Both the position numbers and the translations under genes were made by a program. Of a DNA stretch of 14,800 nt, positions 1 to 7,021 are shown piece after piece. How positions within the stretch are numbered: position 1 is the stretch's first letter; every line of letters begins with the position of its first letter. The notes below the pieces were generated by a model that saw only the letters and a list, made by a program, of their open reading frames with translations, had not been told where the DNA came from and ran no database searches. The stretch is from positions 1-14,800 of the forward strand of contig DBNZ01000023.1 in assembly GCA_002299495.1 (NCBI GenBank), given 5' to 3'. The DNA comes from Methylococcaceae bacterium UBA659 (lineage in GTDB: Bacteria > Pseudomonadota > Gammaproteobacteria > Methylococcales > Methylomonadaceae).

Positions 1-89
1 CGCGGTTAACGCCAGCACACCAAGCACTAAATGGCACATGACCTTTGCCTGTCAGCGCACACCCAACTCATCTTTCCAACGAGCGTTAA

Positions 90-221
90 CAGATTGCGGC
101 GGATCGCTGGCGGACTTCCAGCCAACAGAAAATGACATCGAAGTCTGTTGGCAATTGGCAGGTAAAAACCACCGATAGCCAAGGCAGGCTGCTGAATGAG
201 TTCTTTTTTAAGGTAAAATGA
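90..221 (+). pseudogene. Probable C-terminal remnant of a DUF2914-type protein
   Basis: Frame 3 is open from just after a TAA at 87-89 to a TGA at 219-221. Its 43 residues include DRWRTSSQQKM, then GNWQVKTTDSQGRLLNEFF and a final KVK. The pattern W-R-T-x-S-S, G-x-W-x-V, D-x-x-G-x-L-x-x-x-x-F-x-V is what I recall of the C-terminal end of DUF2914 domains, which are small proteobacterial domains of unknown function. No start codon with a ribosome site is visible. The same frame upstream is broken by stops at 39-41 and 87-89, so the gene looks decayed, or a frameshift lies near 90. The family assignment comes from memory of the motif and is moderate at best. Positions 1-89 show nothing else I recognise. 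Confidence 0.4.
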
Positions 222-251
222 CGGTCCACCAAAAACATTTGGCAGAATGGC

Positions 252-279
252 TTGAAAAATATTAAAAAGTCATTATAAT
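252..279 (+). promoter_or_regulatory. Sigma70-type promoter of the tRNA-fMet-rimP-nusA-infB operon
   Basis: A -35 TTGAAA (252-257) and a perfect -10 TATAAT (274-279) are separated by 16 bp. The mature tRNA begins 12 bp after the -10, so a start around 285-287 would leave only about 5-7 nt of 5' leader. This is the only strong promoter seen upstream of rimP, so it probably drives the whole superoperon, with tRNA as first cistron as in E. coli metY-nusA. Confidence 0.8.
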
Positions 280-291
280 GCTTGAATCAAT

Positions 292-368
<77 letters not shown>

Positions 369-372
369 GTCA

Positions 373-397
373 AAAAAACCCCTTAAAGGGGTTTTTT
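373..397 (+). terminator. Intrinsic terminator 1, after tRNA-fMet
   Basis: CCCC (379-382) and GGGG (388-391) form a stem around TTAAA, extended by A residues at 373-378 pairing with T residues at 392-397. It starts a few bases after the tRNA CCA and gives the tRNA a defined 3' end. It must be read through for rimP-nusA-infB expression, unless a second promoter that I do not see lies in 398-458. Confidence 0.85.
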
Positions 398-458
398 ATT
401 TTCTGGCCTTGGCTATGCAGTGAAGTTGGATGTTGCTTGTCGACAACGGATGGTTAAG

Positions 459-483
459 AAGGAGCCTTAGGCTCTTTTTTTTT
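459..483 (+). terminator. Intrinsic terminator/attenuator 2, just before rimP
   Basis: A GAGCC/GGCTC stem (462-466 with 470-474) has a TTA loop and is followed directly by nine T residues (475-483). It ends 22 bp before the rimP start, so it works as a leader attenuator for rimP-nusA-infB rather than as a gene terminator. With the terminator at 373-397 it makes a tandem pair between tRNA and rimP. The E. coli metY-rpsO operon is regulated by CspA-family antitermination, and NusA itself affects termination, so this is a plausible feedback point. Confidence 0.8.
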
Positions 484-505
484 GTTTGAAAAATGGCGGG
501 GGAAT

Positions 506-1006
506 ATGAAACAAGCGCCTGAGTATTTGCTTAATTTGATCGAGCCCATTGTCGAGGGTTTAGGGTATGAATGCGTCGGCATTGAATACCATCCTCACCC
601 TAAACACGGATTGTTGCGGGTATACATAGACAGCGCACAGGGTGTTTTATTGGATGATTGTACAAAAGTTAGCCATCAGATCAGCGGGGCGCTTGATGTC
701 GAGGATCCCATTTCAGGAAATTATCATCTGGAAATTTCCTCGCCTGGGGATGACCGCCCATTTTTTAAACTCAGCCAGTTTGAGCAATACATGGGCGGCC
801 TCGTGCAAGTCCATTTATTCAGCCCGATTCAAGGCCGTAGAAAAATAAAAGGGTTTATCGAAAATGTCGAGGGGGATGAGGTGACTCTGCGGGAAGATGG
901 GCAATTGTACAAAGTGCCATTTAAAGCCATGAGTAAAGCGCGCCTAGTCCCCGAATATGGCGCAGTGAAACAAAATATCGAAACAGGAGCCGGGAATGGC
1001 GAATAA
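506..1006 (+). CDS. rimP: Ribosome maturation factor RimP
   Basis: RimP binds free 30S subunits and assists late 30S assembly in the cytoplasm. The 166-aa product carries the family features: an N-terminal helix, then GLGYECVGIEY (about 19-28), the conserved VSHQIS...LDVEDPI segment (about 55-69) and the SSPG-x-DRP motif (78-85, here SSPGDDRP), followed by a C-terminal Sm-like half ending near KARLVPEY. I chose the ATG at 506 because it has a GGGGGA ribosome site just upstream and matches where E. coli RimP begins. An upstream in-frame TTG at 482 would lie in the T-run of the attenuator. The last 11 bp overlap the start of nusA, which suggests coupled translation. The tail after LVPEY is about 15 residues longer than in E. 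coli RimP. Confidence 0.95.
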   Translation: MKQAPEYLLNLIEPIVEGLGYECVGIEYHPHPKHGLLRVYIDSAQGVLLDDCTKVSHQISGALDVEDPISGNYHLEISSPGDDRPFFKLSQFEQYMGGLVQVHLFSPIQGRRKIKGFIENVEGDEVTLREDGQLYKVPFKAMSKARLVPEYGAVKQNIETGAGNGE

Positions 1007-2498
1007 AGAAATCTTATCGGTGGTCGAGGTTTTTTCCAATGAAAAAGAAATTGACAAGGAAGTTGTGTTTCAGGCGATAGAGTCCGCCTTGGAAGCGGCC
1101 ACCGTCAGGCGTTATCAAAACCAAGTTAAAATCCGCGTTTCGATTAACAAAAAAACCGGCGATTACACCACCTTCCGGCAATGGGATGTGGTTGGCGACA
1201 ACCCGAATTGCCCGGGCGATGTTGAGTTTCCGGCCACCCAGATTTTGTTGGAGGCCGCAAGGTTCGACAGACCCGATGTGCAAGTGGGCGATTTGATAGA
1301 AGAGGAAGTCGAATCGGTCGAATTTGGCCGGATCGCGGCGCAACATGCCAAACAGACGATCATCCAAAAAGTCAGGGAGGCTGAGCGGAAGAAAATTGTC
1401 GATGCTTACCGTCCGCGTATCGGTGATTTGGTGACGGGTATTGTCAAGCGCGTAGAAAAAGGCAGTGTCATCATGGACTTGGGTGGCCATGTCGAGGCCT
1501 TGATTGGCCGCGAAGACATGATCCCGCGGCAAGCCGTCCGCATTGGTGACAGGGTGCGTGGTTATCTGCAAGGTGTCAGCCTGGAACAACGCGGGCCACA
1601 ATTGTTTGTTAGCCGCACGGCGCCGGAATTGTTATCGGCATTGTTTCGTTTGGAAGTGCCTGAAATTGGCGAAGGCAAAATCACCATCATGGGGGCGGCG
1701 CGGGATCCAGGTTCTAGGGCCAAGTTGGCGGTGAAAACCAATGACCCAAGGCTGGATCCGGTGGGTTCGTGCGTGGGTATGCGGGGCGCCCGGGTGCAGT
1801 CGGTGACTAACGAATTGGCGGGCGAACGTGTGGACATCATCCTGTGGCATCCTAACGAAGCGCAATTTGTCATCAACGCCATGTCGCCGGCGGAAATCCA
1901 ATCCATCATCGTCGATGAGGACAAACACAGCATGGACTTAGCGGTTGGTTCCGACAATCTCTCCCAAGCCATTGGCCGAGGCGGGCAAAATGTCCGCTTG
2001 GCCAGCCAATTGACCGGTTGGGAGTTGAATGTCATTGACGCTTCCAAAGCCGAGCAGAACAGCGAAGAGGAAGCCCAGAAAACCATAACGTTATTTATGG
2101 AGCAATTGGACATTGACCAAGAGGTCGCCGCTATCTTGGTTGAAGTGGGTTTTAATGCGATAGAGGAAATCGCCTATGTGCCGGTCAGCGAAATGTTAGA
2201 AATTGAAGGTTTTGACGAGGAATTGGCCAATGAGCTTAGGAGCCGGGCAAAAGACGCCTTGTTAATTAGCGCGATAGCGGCGGAAGAAGAAATTGAAACG
2301 GCGCTTCCAGCGCAAGATTTGCTTGAAATGGAGGGGATGGATGCCGATTTAGCTTATAGCTTGGCCAGCCAAGGCATCATCACCATGGATGATTTAGCCG
2401 AACAATCGGTAGATGATCTATTGGTCATAGCAGGTTTGGATGAGGCACGGGCGGCAAAATTGATTATGAAGGCACGTGAGCCTTGGTTTGCTGAGTAG
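996..2498 (+). CDS. nusA: Transcription termination/antitermination factor NusA
   Basis: NusA binds RNA polymerase, modulates pausing and termination, and takes part in N and rRNA antitermination complexes. The 500-aa product (E. coli 495) has the full gammaproteobacterial layout: an N-terminal polymerase-binding domain (about 1-130), an S1 domain (about 137-205, DLGGHVEALIGREDMIP at 161-177), and two KH domains (about 230-350) with GXXG loops at 261-264 (GMRG) and 327-330 (GRGG). Two helix-hairpin-helix acidic repeats follow at about 365-425 and 436-496, the second ending in EPWFAE. The ATG at 996 has AGGAG at 985-989, 6 nt upstream, inside the rimP tail. infB starts 19 bp after the stop. 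E. coli NusA autoregulates this operon, and the leader terminators would allow it here. Confidence 0.98.
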   Translation: MANKEILSVVEVFSNEKEIDKEVVFQAIESALEAATVRRYQNQVKIRVSINKKTGDYTTFRQWDVVGDNPNCPGDVEFPATQILLEAARFDRPDVQVGDLIEEEVESVEFGRIAAQHAKQTIIQKVREAERKKIVDAYRPRIGDLVTGIVKRVEKGSVIMDLGGHVEALIGREDMIPRQAVRIGDRVRGYLQGVSLEQRGPQLFVSRTAPELLSALFRLEVPEIGEGKITIMGAARDPGSRAKLAVKTNDPRLDPVGSCVGMRGARVQSVTNELAGERVDIILWHPNEAQFVINAMSPAEIQSIIVDEDKHSMDLAVGSDNLSQAIGRGGQNVRLASQLTGWELNVIDASKAEQNSEEEAQKTITLFMEQLDIDQEVAAILVEVGFNAIEEIAYVPVSEMLEIEGFDEELANELRSRAKDALLISAIAAEEEIETALPAQDLLEMEGMDADLAYSLASQGIITMDDLAEQSVDDLLVIAGLDEARAAKLIMKAREPWFAE

Positions 2499-2517
2499 GG
2501 TAATAAAGGGGTATGGC

Positions 2518-5202
2518 ATGAGTGATAAAACAGTACGGCAACTAGCCGAAATAGTAAAAATTCCTCTGGAAAGACTGCTGGAGCAATTACAAGAGGCCGG
2601 CTTGTCTGTTCGTGCCGGGGACGACGTCATCACCGAAGATGAAAAAATGCAATTGCTGAGCAGCTTGCGTAAACGCCACGGGAAATCCGATGGCGATGTC
2701 GCCACGGCGCCTCGACGAGTGACCTTGGAACGGCGCAAGGTCATGTCAATTAAGCAATCCAGTGCGCCGGGTACCGCCAGCAAAACCATTAATGTAGAAG
2801 TCAGGAAAAAGAAAACCTATATCAAAAGGGAGGTGGTCGAAACCGAGGAAACTAAGGCGGTCGCTGAAACCATCCCCATTCCAGTTGAACCCGAAAAACC
2901 CGTTCCTGCAGTCACCGCGATGCAAGCCCCGGAGCTGCCTGTCCCGGTGCCGGAAGTAACCCGGCCGCCCCAAGAACTAGGACGCCCCGCCCAAGAAACC
3001 GTTGTTGCCGAAGGCCAGAAAGTTGCGGCGGCGCCCGTATTGAAACCCGAAGATCCGGCCGCCGAGAAAGCCGAGCCAGGCGTCATGACATCCCCGGTCG
3101 CGGCAGCGGACATACGGGATGAGAGTTTTGTCAAAGTCAAAATAAAAGATGACAAGCAACCTAAGCCTGAAAAGCCCTCAAAAAATAAAGAGCTGGAAGA
3201 GGCTAAGAAAAAACAACTGGAAAAAGAACAACGATTGGCAGAATCGATCAAGCGGAATGCCGAAAAAGTTAAGCAGCAGGCCGCCTTAAAGCAGGGACAG
3301 GTTTACCGGAAAAAACAAGAAGAGGAGGGCAGCTTAAAGTCGGTCAACAAAAAAAGCAAAAAGAAGGGCAAACAACCCCGGCGGGTCGCAGGACCCGCCG
3401 TCCAAGCCGAGCGGCATCAATTTGAAATGCCGGTAGCGCCTATGGTGAGAGAGGTCGCCATACCTGAACACATCATTGTGTCAGATTTGGCGCAAAAAAT
3501 GAGCGTGAAGGCGGCGGCAGTGATCAAGCACTTGATGAAGTTAGGCATCATGGCCACCATCAACCAAAGCATAGACCAGGAGACGGCCGCAATTTTGGTC
3601 GAGGACATGGGTCATAAGCCGACCATGCAAAGCGATGATGATTTTGAAAAAGAATTGCTGGTCGAAGCGCAAGCCTTAGAATTGCACGAAGAATTGCCCA
3701 GGGCGCCGATAGTCACCATCATGGGCCACGTCGACCACGGCAAGACCTCGCTATTGGATTACATCCGAAAAACCCGGGTCGCGGCTGGCGAAGCAGGTGG
3801 TATTACCCAGCATATCGGCGCTTACCAAGTCAAGACCGACCACGGTTCGGTCACCTTCCTGGATACTCCAGGCCACGCCGCGTTCACCGCTATGCGGGCC
3901 AGGGGCGCGAACGTCACCGACGTGGTGATCGTGGTGGTAGCCGCCGATGACGGGGTGATGCCGCAAACCAAAGAAGCGGTTGACCATGCCAGGGCCGCCA
4001 ATGTGCCGATCATTGTCGCTATCAACAAGATCGATAAGCCGGAAGCCAATCCCGACAAAGTCATGCAAGAATTGTCCGCCATCAACGTATTGGCCGAAGA
4101 ATGGGGCGGTGACGTGCAGTTCCTGAAAATATCCGCTAAAACCGGCCAAGGTATCGACGATTTGATTGAGGCCTTGATTGTCCAAACCGAAATACTGGAA
4201 CTAAAGGCACCGATCCAGGGCGCGGCTTCGGGGATTGTTATCGAATCGCGGTTAGACAAAGGCCGGGGTGCGGTCGCTACCATCCTGGTGCAAAAAGGCG
4301 CCTTGGAAAATGGCCAAATGATTCTCTGTGGCCATGAATTCGGCCGTGTCAGAGCCATGTTCAATGAAAACGGCAAGGCCATTAAAGAAGCCGGCCCCAG
4401 TGTGCCGGTTGAAATTCTTGGGCTATCCGGGACACCTAATGCAGGTGATGAATTTATGGTCGTCCAAAACGAACGGGTTGCCAGGGAACTGGCCAAACAC
4501 CGGGAAGAACGCAAACGCACCAGCCGACACGCCGCACAGCAGGCATCGAAATTGGACGAAGTCTTCTCGAGAATGACCGCTGGCGAAACTGCGACGGTTA
4601 ATTTAGTGTTGAAAACCGATGTGCAAGGAAGTTTGGAAGCCTTGCGCGGTTCCTTGGTGGATTTGTCCGGCGAGGAAGTGGAAGTAAAAGTAATCTATGG
4701 CGGTGTCGGCGGTATCAACGAAGGGGATGTCAACTTGGCGTTGGCGTCAGGTGCCATTTTGATGGGTTTTAATGTCCGCGCCGATGCCACGGCTAGAAAA
4801 TTGATTGAAGAAAAAGGCGTTGACTTGCATTATTACAGCGTTATTTATGATGCGATTGATGAAGTCAAAAAATCCATCAGCGGCATGTTGGCCCCGGAAA
4901 TCAGGGAGCAAATCGTCGGTTTGGCCGAAGTCCGCGACGTGTTCCGTTCGCCGAAGTTCGGCGCCATTGCCGGCTGCATGGTGGTCGATGGCTATGTCAA
5001 AAGAAACCTGCCGATCCGCGTGTTACGCGAGAACGTGGTCATTTTTGAAGGCCAGTTGGAGTCGTTGCGCCGGTTTAAGGATGATGCCAGCGAGGTGAAA
5101 ATGGGCATGGAATGCGGGATCGGCGTGAAAAACTACAACGATGTCCAAGTGGGTGATCAAATTGAAGTGTTTGAGCGCACCGAAATCAAACGGGTGTTAT
5201 AA
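2518..5202 (+). CDS. infB: Translation initiation factor IF-2
   Basis: IF2 is the GTPase that brings fMet-tRNA to the 30S P site and promotes subunit joining. The 894-aa product (E. coli 890) starts with an IF2_N domain (MSDKTVRQLAEIVKIPLERL...). A long charged Lys/Glu/Ala linker follows (roughly 200-305), with likely helical stretches, and then a second IF2_N domain (about 311-378). The G domain shows G1 GHVDHGKT (403-410), G3 DTPGH (449-453), G4 NKID (503-506) and G5 SAK (539-541), followed by domains II-IV, ending in FERTEIKRVL. The ATG at 2518 has AAGGGG at 2506-2511 with 6 nt spacing; an upstream in-frame start at 2476 would lie inside nusA and does not match family N-termini. rbfA follows after 5 bp. 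Shorter IF2 forms from internal starts are known in E. coli, but I could not identify such a start here. Confidence 0.98.
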   Translation: MSDKTVRQLAEIVKIPLERLLEQLQEAGLSVRAGDDVITEDEKMQLLSSLRKRHGKSDGDVATAPRRVTLERRKVMSIKQSSAPGTASKTINVEVRKKKTYIKREVVETEETKAVAETIPIPVEPEKPVPAVTAMQAPELPVPVPEVTRPPQELGRPAQETVVAEGQKVAAAPVLKPEDPAAEKAEPGVMTSPVAAADIRDESFVKVKIKDDKQPKPEKPSKNKELEEAKKKQLEKEQRLAESIKRNAEKVKQQAALKQGQVYRKKQEEEGSLKSVNKKSKKKGKQPRRVAGPAVQAERHQFEMPVAPMVREVAIPEHIIVSDLAQKMSVKAAAVIKHLMKLGIMATINQSIDQETAAILVEDMGHKPTMQSDDDFEKELLVEAQALELHEELPRAPIVTIMGHVDHGKTSLLDYIRKTRVAAGEAGGITQHIGAYQVKTDHGSVTFLDTPGHAAFTAMRARGANVTDVVIVVVAADDGVMPQTKEAVDHARAANVPIIVAINKIDKPEANPDKVMQELSAINVLAEEWGGDVQFLKISAKTGQGIDDLIEALIVQTEILELKAPIQGAASGIVIESRLDKGRGAVATILVQKGALENGQMILCGHEFGRVRAMFNENGKAIKEAGPSVPVEILGLSGTPNAGDEFMVVQNERVARELAKHREERKRTSRHAAQQASKLDEVFSRMTAGETATVNLVLKTDVQGSLEALRGSLVDLSGEEVEVKVIYGGVGGINEGDVNLALASGAILMGFNVRADATARKLIEEKGVDLHYYSVIYDAIDEVKKSISGMLAPEIREQIVGLAEVRDVFRSPKFGAIAGCMVVDGYVKRNLPIRVLRENVVIFEGQLESLRRFKDDASEVKMGMECGIGVKNYNDVQVGDQIEVFERTEIKRVL

Positions 5203-5207
5203 GATTT

Positions 5208-5570
5208 ATGGCTAGGGAATTTGGTCGCAGCGACCGTGTTTCATCGCAGATACAAAAAGAGCTGTCGCTGATTTTGCAACGCGAAATAAAAGACAGCCGG
5301 TTAGGTTTTGTCACTATCAACGAAGTGCTGGTCAGCAAGGATTTGGCGGTTGCCAAGGTTTATTTTACGGTGCTCAATGCCGATCAAGCCGGCAAAAAGG
5401 CGCACGTCAAATATCTCAATGAACTCGCGTCGGCCATCCGACATGCCTTGGCCAAAAGGATGCGGCTACGGCATATTTCCGAGTTGCGTTTTTACTATGA
5501 CGATTCGTTTGACACCGGGATGCGGGTCGCGGAATTATTGGGCGATTTGCCTAAAACCGACCGGGAGTAA
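5208..5570 (+). CDS. rbfA: 30S ribosome-binding factor RbfA
   Basis: RbfA is a KH-fold cold-shock protein that binds the immature 30S subunit near the 5' end of 16S rRNA and helps its maturation. The 120-aa product matches the family from the start (MAREFGRSDRV, then ELSLILQREIKDSRLGFVTI) through the RHALAKRMRLR-x-x-x-ELRFYYDDS core. It lacks the short charged C-terminal tail of E. coli RbfA (133 aa). The ATG lies 5 bp after the infB stop and has no convincing Shine-Dalgarno sequence (ATAAGATTT upstream), so translation probably depends on ribosomes terminating on infB. truB begins 4 bp after its stop. Confidence 0.95.
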   Translation: MAREFGRSDRVSSQIQKELSLILQREIKDSRLGFVTINEVLVSKDLAVAKVYFTVLNADQAGKKAHVKYLNELASAIRHALAKRMRLRHISELRFYYDDSFDTGMRVAELLGDLPKTDRE

Positions 5571-5574
5571 GTGG

Positions 5575-6495
5575 TTGGCTAAACGTAAGTCAGGCTTTGA
5601 TGTGCATGGCATTTTGCTATTGGATAAACGACCTGGGGTTTCCTCAAACCAGGCCCTGCAAGAAGCTAAGCGATTGTTCAAGGCCAATAAAGCCGGCCAC
5701 ACGGGTGCGCTGGATCCGTTGGCCACCGGTTTGTTGCCGGTTTGTTTTGGCGAGGCCACCAAAGTGTCAGGCCTTATGCTGGGGCAAGACAAACGCTACC
5801 TAACGACGGTCAAATTAGGCGTCATGACGGATACCGGGGATGCCGAGGGCAATGTCGTCAAGACGGCACCCGTCCCCGCTATTTCTGCAACCGAATTAAA
5901 TCTCAGTTTGGGTTCATTCCTAGGCGCCAGCGAACAGGTGCCGCCGATGTACTCGGCGCTAAAACAAAATGGCGTCAAGTTGTATGAATTAGCGCGCCAA
6001 GGCAAGATGGTTGAACGCAAGGCGCGCTCGATCACGGTTTATGAATTAAAATTGCTGGCTTTTGATGGCGAGGAAATGGTGTTGGAGGTGTTTTGCTCAA
6101 AAGGCACTTATATCCGTTCCCTGGCCGAAGACATGGGCGCCATGTTGGGCAGTTGCGCCACCGTGACTGCGTTGCGGCGGTTGCAAGTGGGTCAGTTCCA
6201 GCTAACCGACGCTAACACGCTAGGGCGGTTAGCCGAATTGGACGGGCCTGCTTTGATGGCCTGTTTGCTGCCCGTTGACCTTCCGCTACAGACTTTGCCG
6301 GCCATCCAGTTGTCAGAAAGCGAGACAAAAAGCATTCAATTTGGGCAATCCATCCAGCATCTCCAGTCTTACCAAGGCATGGTGCGTTTATACCATTGCG
6401 CGGCCTTTTTAGGTTTGGGGGAAATGTTCAGGGATGGTAAAATAGCCCCGAAAAAGTTATTCAATTTAAACAATGAATTGCCCAACATTAAATAG
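5575..6495 (+). CDS. truB: tRNA pseudouridine(55) synthase TruB
   Basis: TruB converts U55 in the T loop of tRNAs to pseudouridine and also acts as a tRNA-folding chaperone. The 306-aa product (E. coli 314) has the GILLLDKRPGVSSN start motif and the catalytic GHTGALDPLATG loop with Asp47 as the nucleophile. It also has the PPMYSALKQNGVKLYELAR block, the CSKGTYIRSLAEDMG segment, and a C-terminal part ending in the usual DGKIAPKKLF. The start is a TTG at 5575 with GGGAG at 5563-5567 and 7 nt spacing. The frame is open further upstream inside rbfA, but that part is not TruB-like. A GTG at 5602 would remove residues seen in homologs. The rbfA stop is 4 bp upstream, indicating tight coupling. Confidence 0.95.
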   Translation: MAKRKSGFDVHGILLLDKRPGVSSNQALQEAKRLFKANKAGHTGALDPLATGLLPVCFGEATKVSGLMLGQDKRYLTTVKLGVMTDTGDAEGNVVKTAPVPAISATELNLSLGSFLGASEQVPPMYSALKQNGVKLYELARQGKMVERKARSITVYELKLLAFDGEEMVLEVFCSKGTYIRSLAEDMGAMLGSCATVTALRRLQVGQFQLTDANTLGRLAELDGPALMACLLPVDLPLQTLPAIQLSESETKSIQFGQSIQHLQSYQGMVRLYHCAAFLGLGEMFRDGKIAPKKLFNLNNELPNIK

Positions 6496-6506
6496 GGCTG
6501 ACCGGT

Positions 6507-6534
6507 TGCTCCCTACACCCTATCGTGGGGAGCA
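6507..6534 (+). promoter_or_regulatory. Stable hairpin in the truB-rpsO gap
   Basis: TGCTCCCTAC (6507-6516) pairs with GTGGGGAGCA (6525-6534), ten base pairs including one G-T, around an 8-nt loop (ACCCTATC). No T-run follows, so it is not itself a terminator. It sits between the truB stop and the terminator at 6546, and could be an RNase III or processing site, or part of an S15-responsive leader. The structure is seen in the sequence; its role is inferred. Confidence 0.55.
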
Positions 6535-6545
6535 GCGTGAACTGG

Positions 6546-6576
6546 AAGTCGCCATTTGGCGGCTTTAATTTTTTTT
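6546..6576 (+). terminator. Intrinsic terminator/attenuator between truB and rpsO
   Basis: AAGTCGCC (6546-6553) pairs with GGCGGCTT (6558-6565), with one T-G pair and an ATTT loop. TAA and eight T residues follow (6569-6576). It lies 25 bp before the rpsO ATG. It would separate the nusA-infB part from rpsO-pnp, so rpsO needs readthrough or its own promoter. I found no consensus promoter in the gap; one may lie in the 3' part of truB. Confidence 0.8.
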
Positions 6577-6601
6577 ACCATTAAAATAGGGATTAAATAA
6601 A

Positions 6602-6871
6602 ATGCCTTTTACCGCAGAACAAAAAAGAGCCGTCGTGGCAGAATACCGTTTGTCAGACACCGATACCGGTTCACCTGAAGTACAAGTGGCGCTGTTGACC
6701 GCTCATATTTCCCATTTGTCCCCGCATTTTGCGGCGCACAAGAAAGACAACCATTCCCGTCGTGGTCTGTTGAGAATGGTCAATCAACGCCGTAAGTTGC
6801 TGGCGTATCTAAAAGGCAAAGACATAGGACGCTATCGCTCCTTGATTGAGCGGCTTGGTTTGCGTAAGTAA
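6602..6871 (+). CDS. rpsO: 30S ribosomal protein S15
   Basis: S15 is a primary 16S rRNA-binding protein that nucleates the platform of the 30S subunit and forms an intersubunit bridge. The 89-aa product has the normal family length and the invariant rRNA-binding segment HKKDNHSRRGLLRMVNQRRKL (about 46-66, shown here in part by HKKDNHSRRGLLRMV), with DTGSPEVQVALLT at about 20-32 and the C-terminus LIERLGLRK. The ATG at 6602 is preceded by AGGGA (6588-6592), 9 nt away. In E. coli S15 represses its own translation through an mRNA pseudoknot at its ribosome site. The structured region at 6507-6576 could serve a similar purpose, but the E. coli structure is not evident here. Confidence 0.98.
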   Translation: MPFTAEQKRAVVAEYRLSDTDTGSPEVQVALLTAHISHLSPHFAAHKKDNHSRRGLLRMVNQRRKLLAYLKGKDIGRYRSLIERLGLRK

Positions 6872-6959
6872 TCATCGCTATCAACAAACAACATGTAACG
6901 GCAACCGGACTGCTTTGCATGGACTTAAAACCTTCGATTTGCCAATAACGGCGTCATCC

Positions 6960-7000
6960 TCCTCCTTAAAACTATAAGCGTCAAAAGTTCGTTAGGTGGA
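6960..7000 (+). promoter_or_regulatory. Possible structured leader of pnp with a CCTCCT segment
   Basis: T6960-T6973 can pair with A6986-A7000 in an imperfect hairpin: AACT with AGTT, AAT-type pairs, then CC/GG and TCC/GGA blocks, with one bulge, one T-T mismatch and a 2-nt internal loop. The 5' arm contains CCTCCTCCTT (6958-6967), which resembles the anti-Shine-Dalgarno end of 16S rRNA and could instead pair with the pnp ribosome site AAGGA (7009-7013). In E. coli the pnp leader is cleaved by RNase III and used for autoregulation. The rest of the 150-bp rpsO-pnp gap (6872-7021) shows no clear terminator or promoter. Confidence 0.35.
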
Positions 7001-7021
7001 TATTAACAAAGGAAGCAAATA

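Noticed and set aside
2..178. Frame 2 open from the left edge to TAG 176-178, as a partial CDS
   Set aside because: Its composition shows no recognisable motif, while frame 3 over the same bases carries a DUF2914-like pattern; I could not support it as a gene.
437..446. Perfect palindrome TTGTCGACAA between the two leader terminators
   Set aside because: Ten bases is too short to call an operator, and no second copy or known regulator site was seen.
482..505. Longer rimP start at TTG 482
   Set aside because: It lies in the T-run of the attenuator, lacks a ribosome site and extends beyond family N-termini; ATG 506 fits better.
3822..4520. 232-codon antisense frame within infB, and similar antisense frames in nusA and pnp
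   Set aside because: They mirror highly conserved coding sequence; Ser/Ala/Thr-rich translations show no motif or start signal.
5308..5574. N-terminal extension of truB inside rbfA
   Set aside because: The extra residues are an out-of-frame reading of rbfA with no TruB similarity; TTG 5575 has a good ribosome site.
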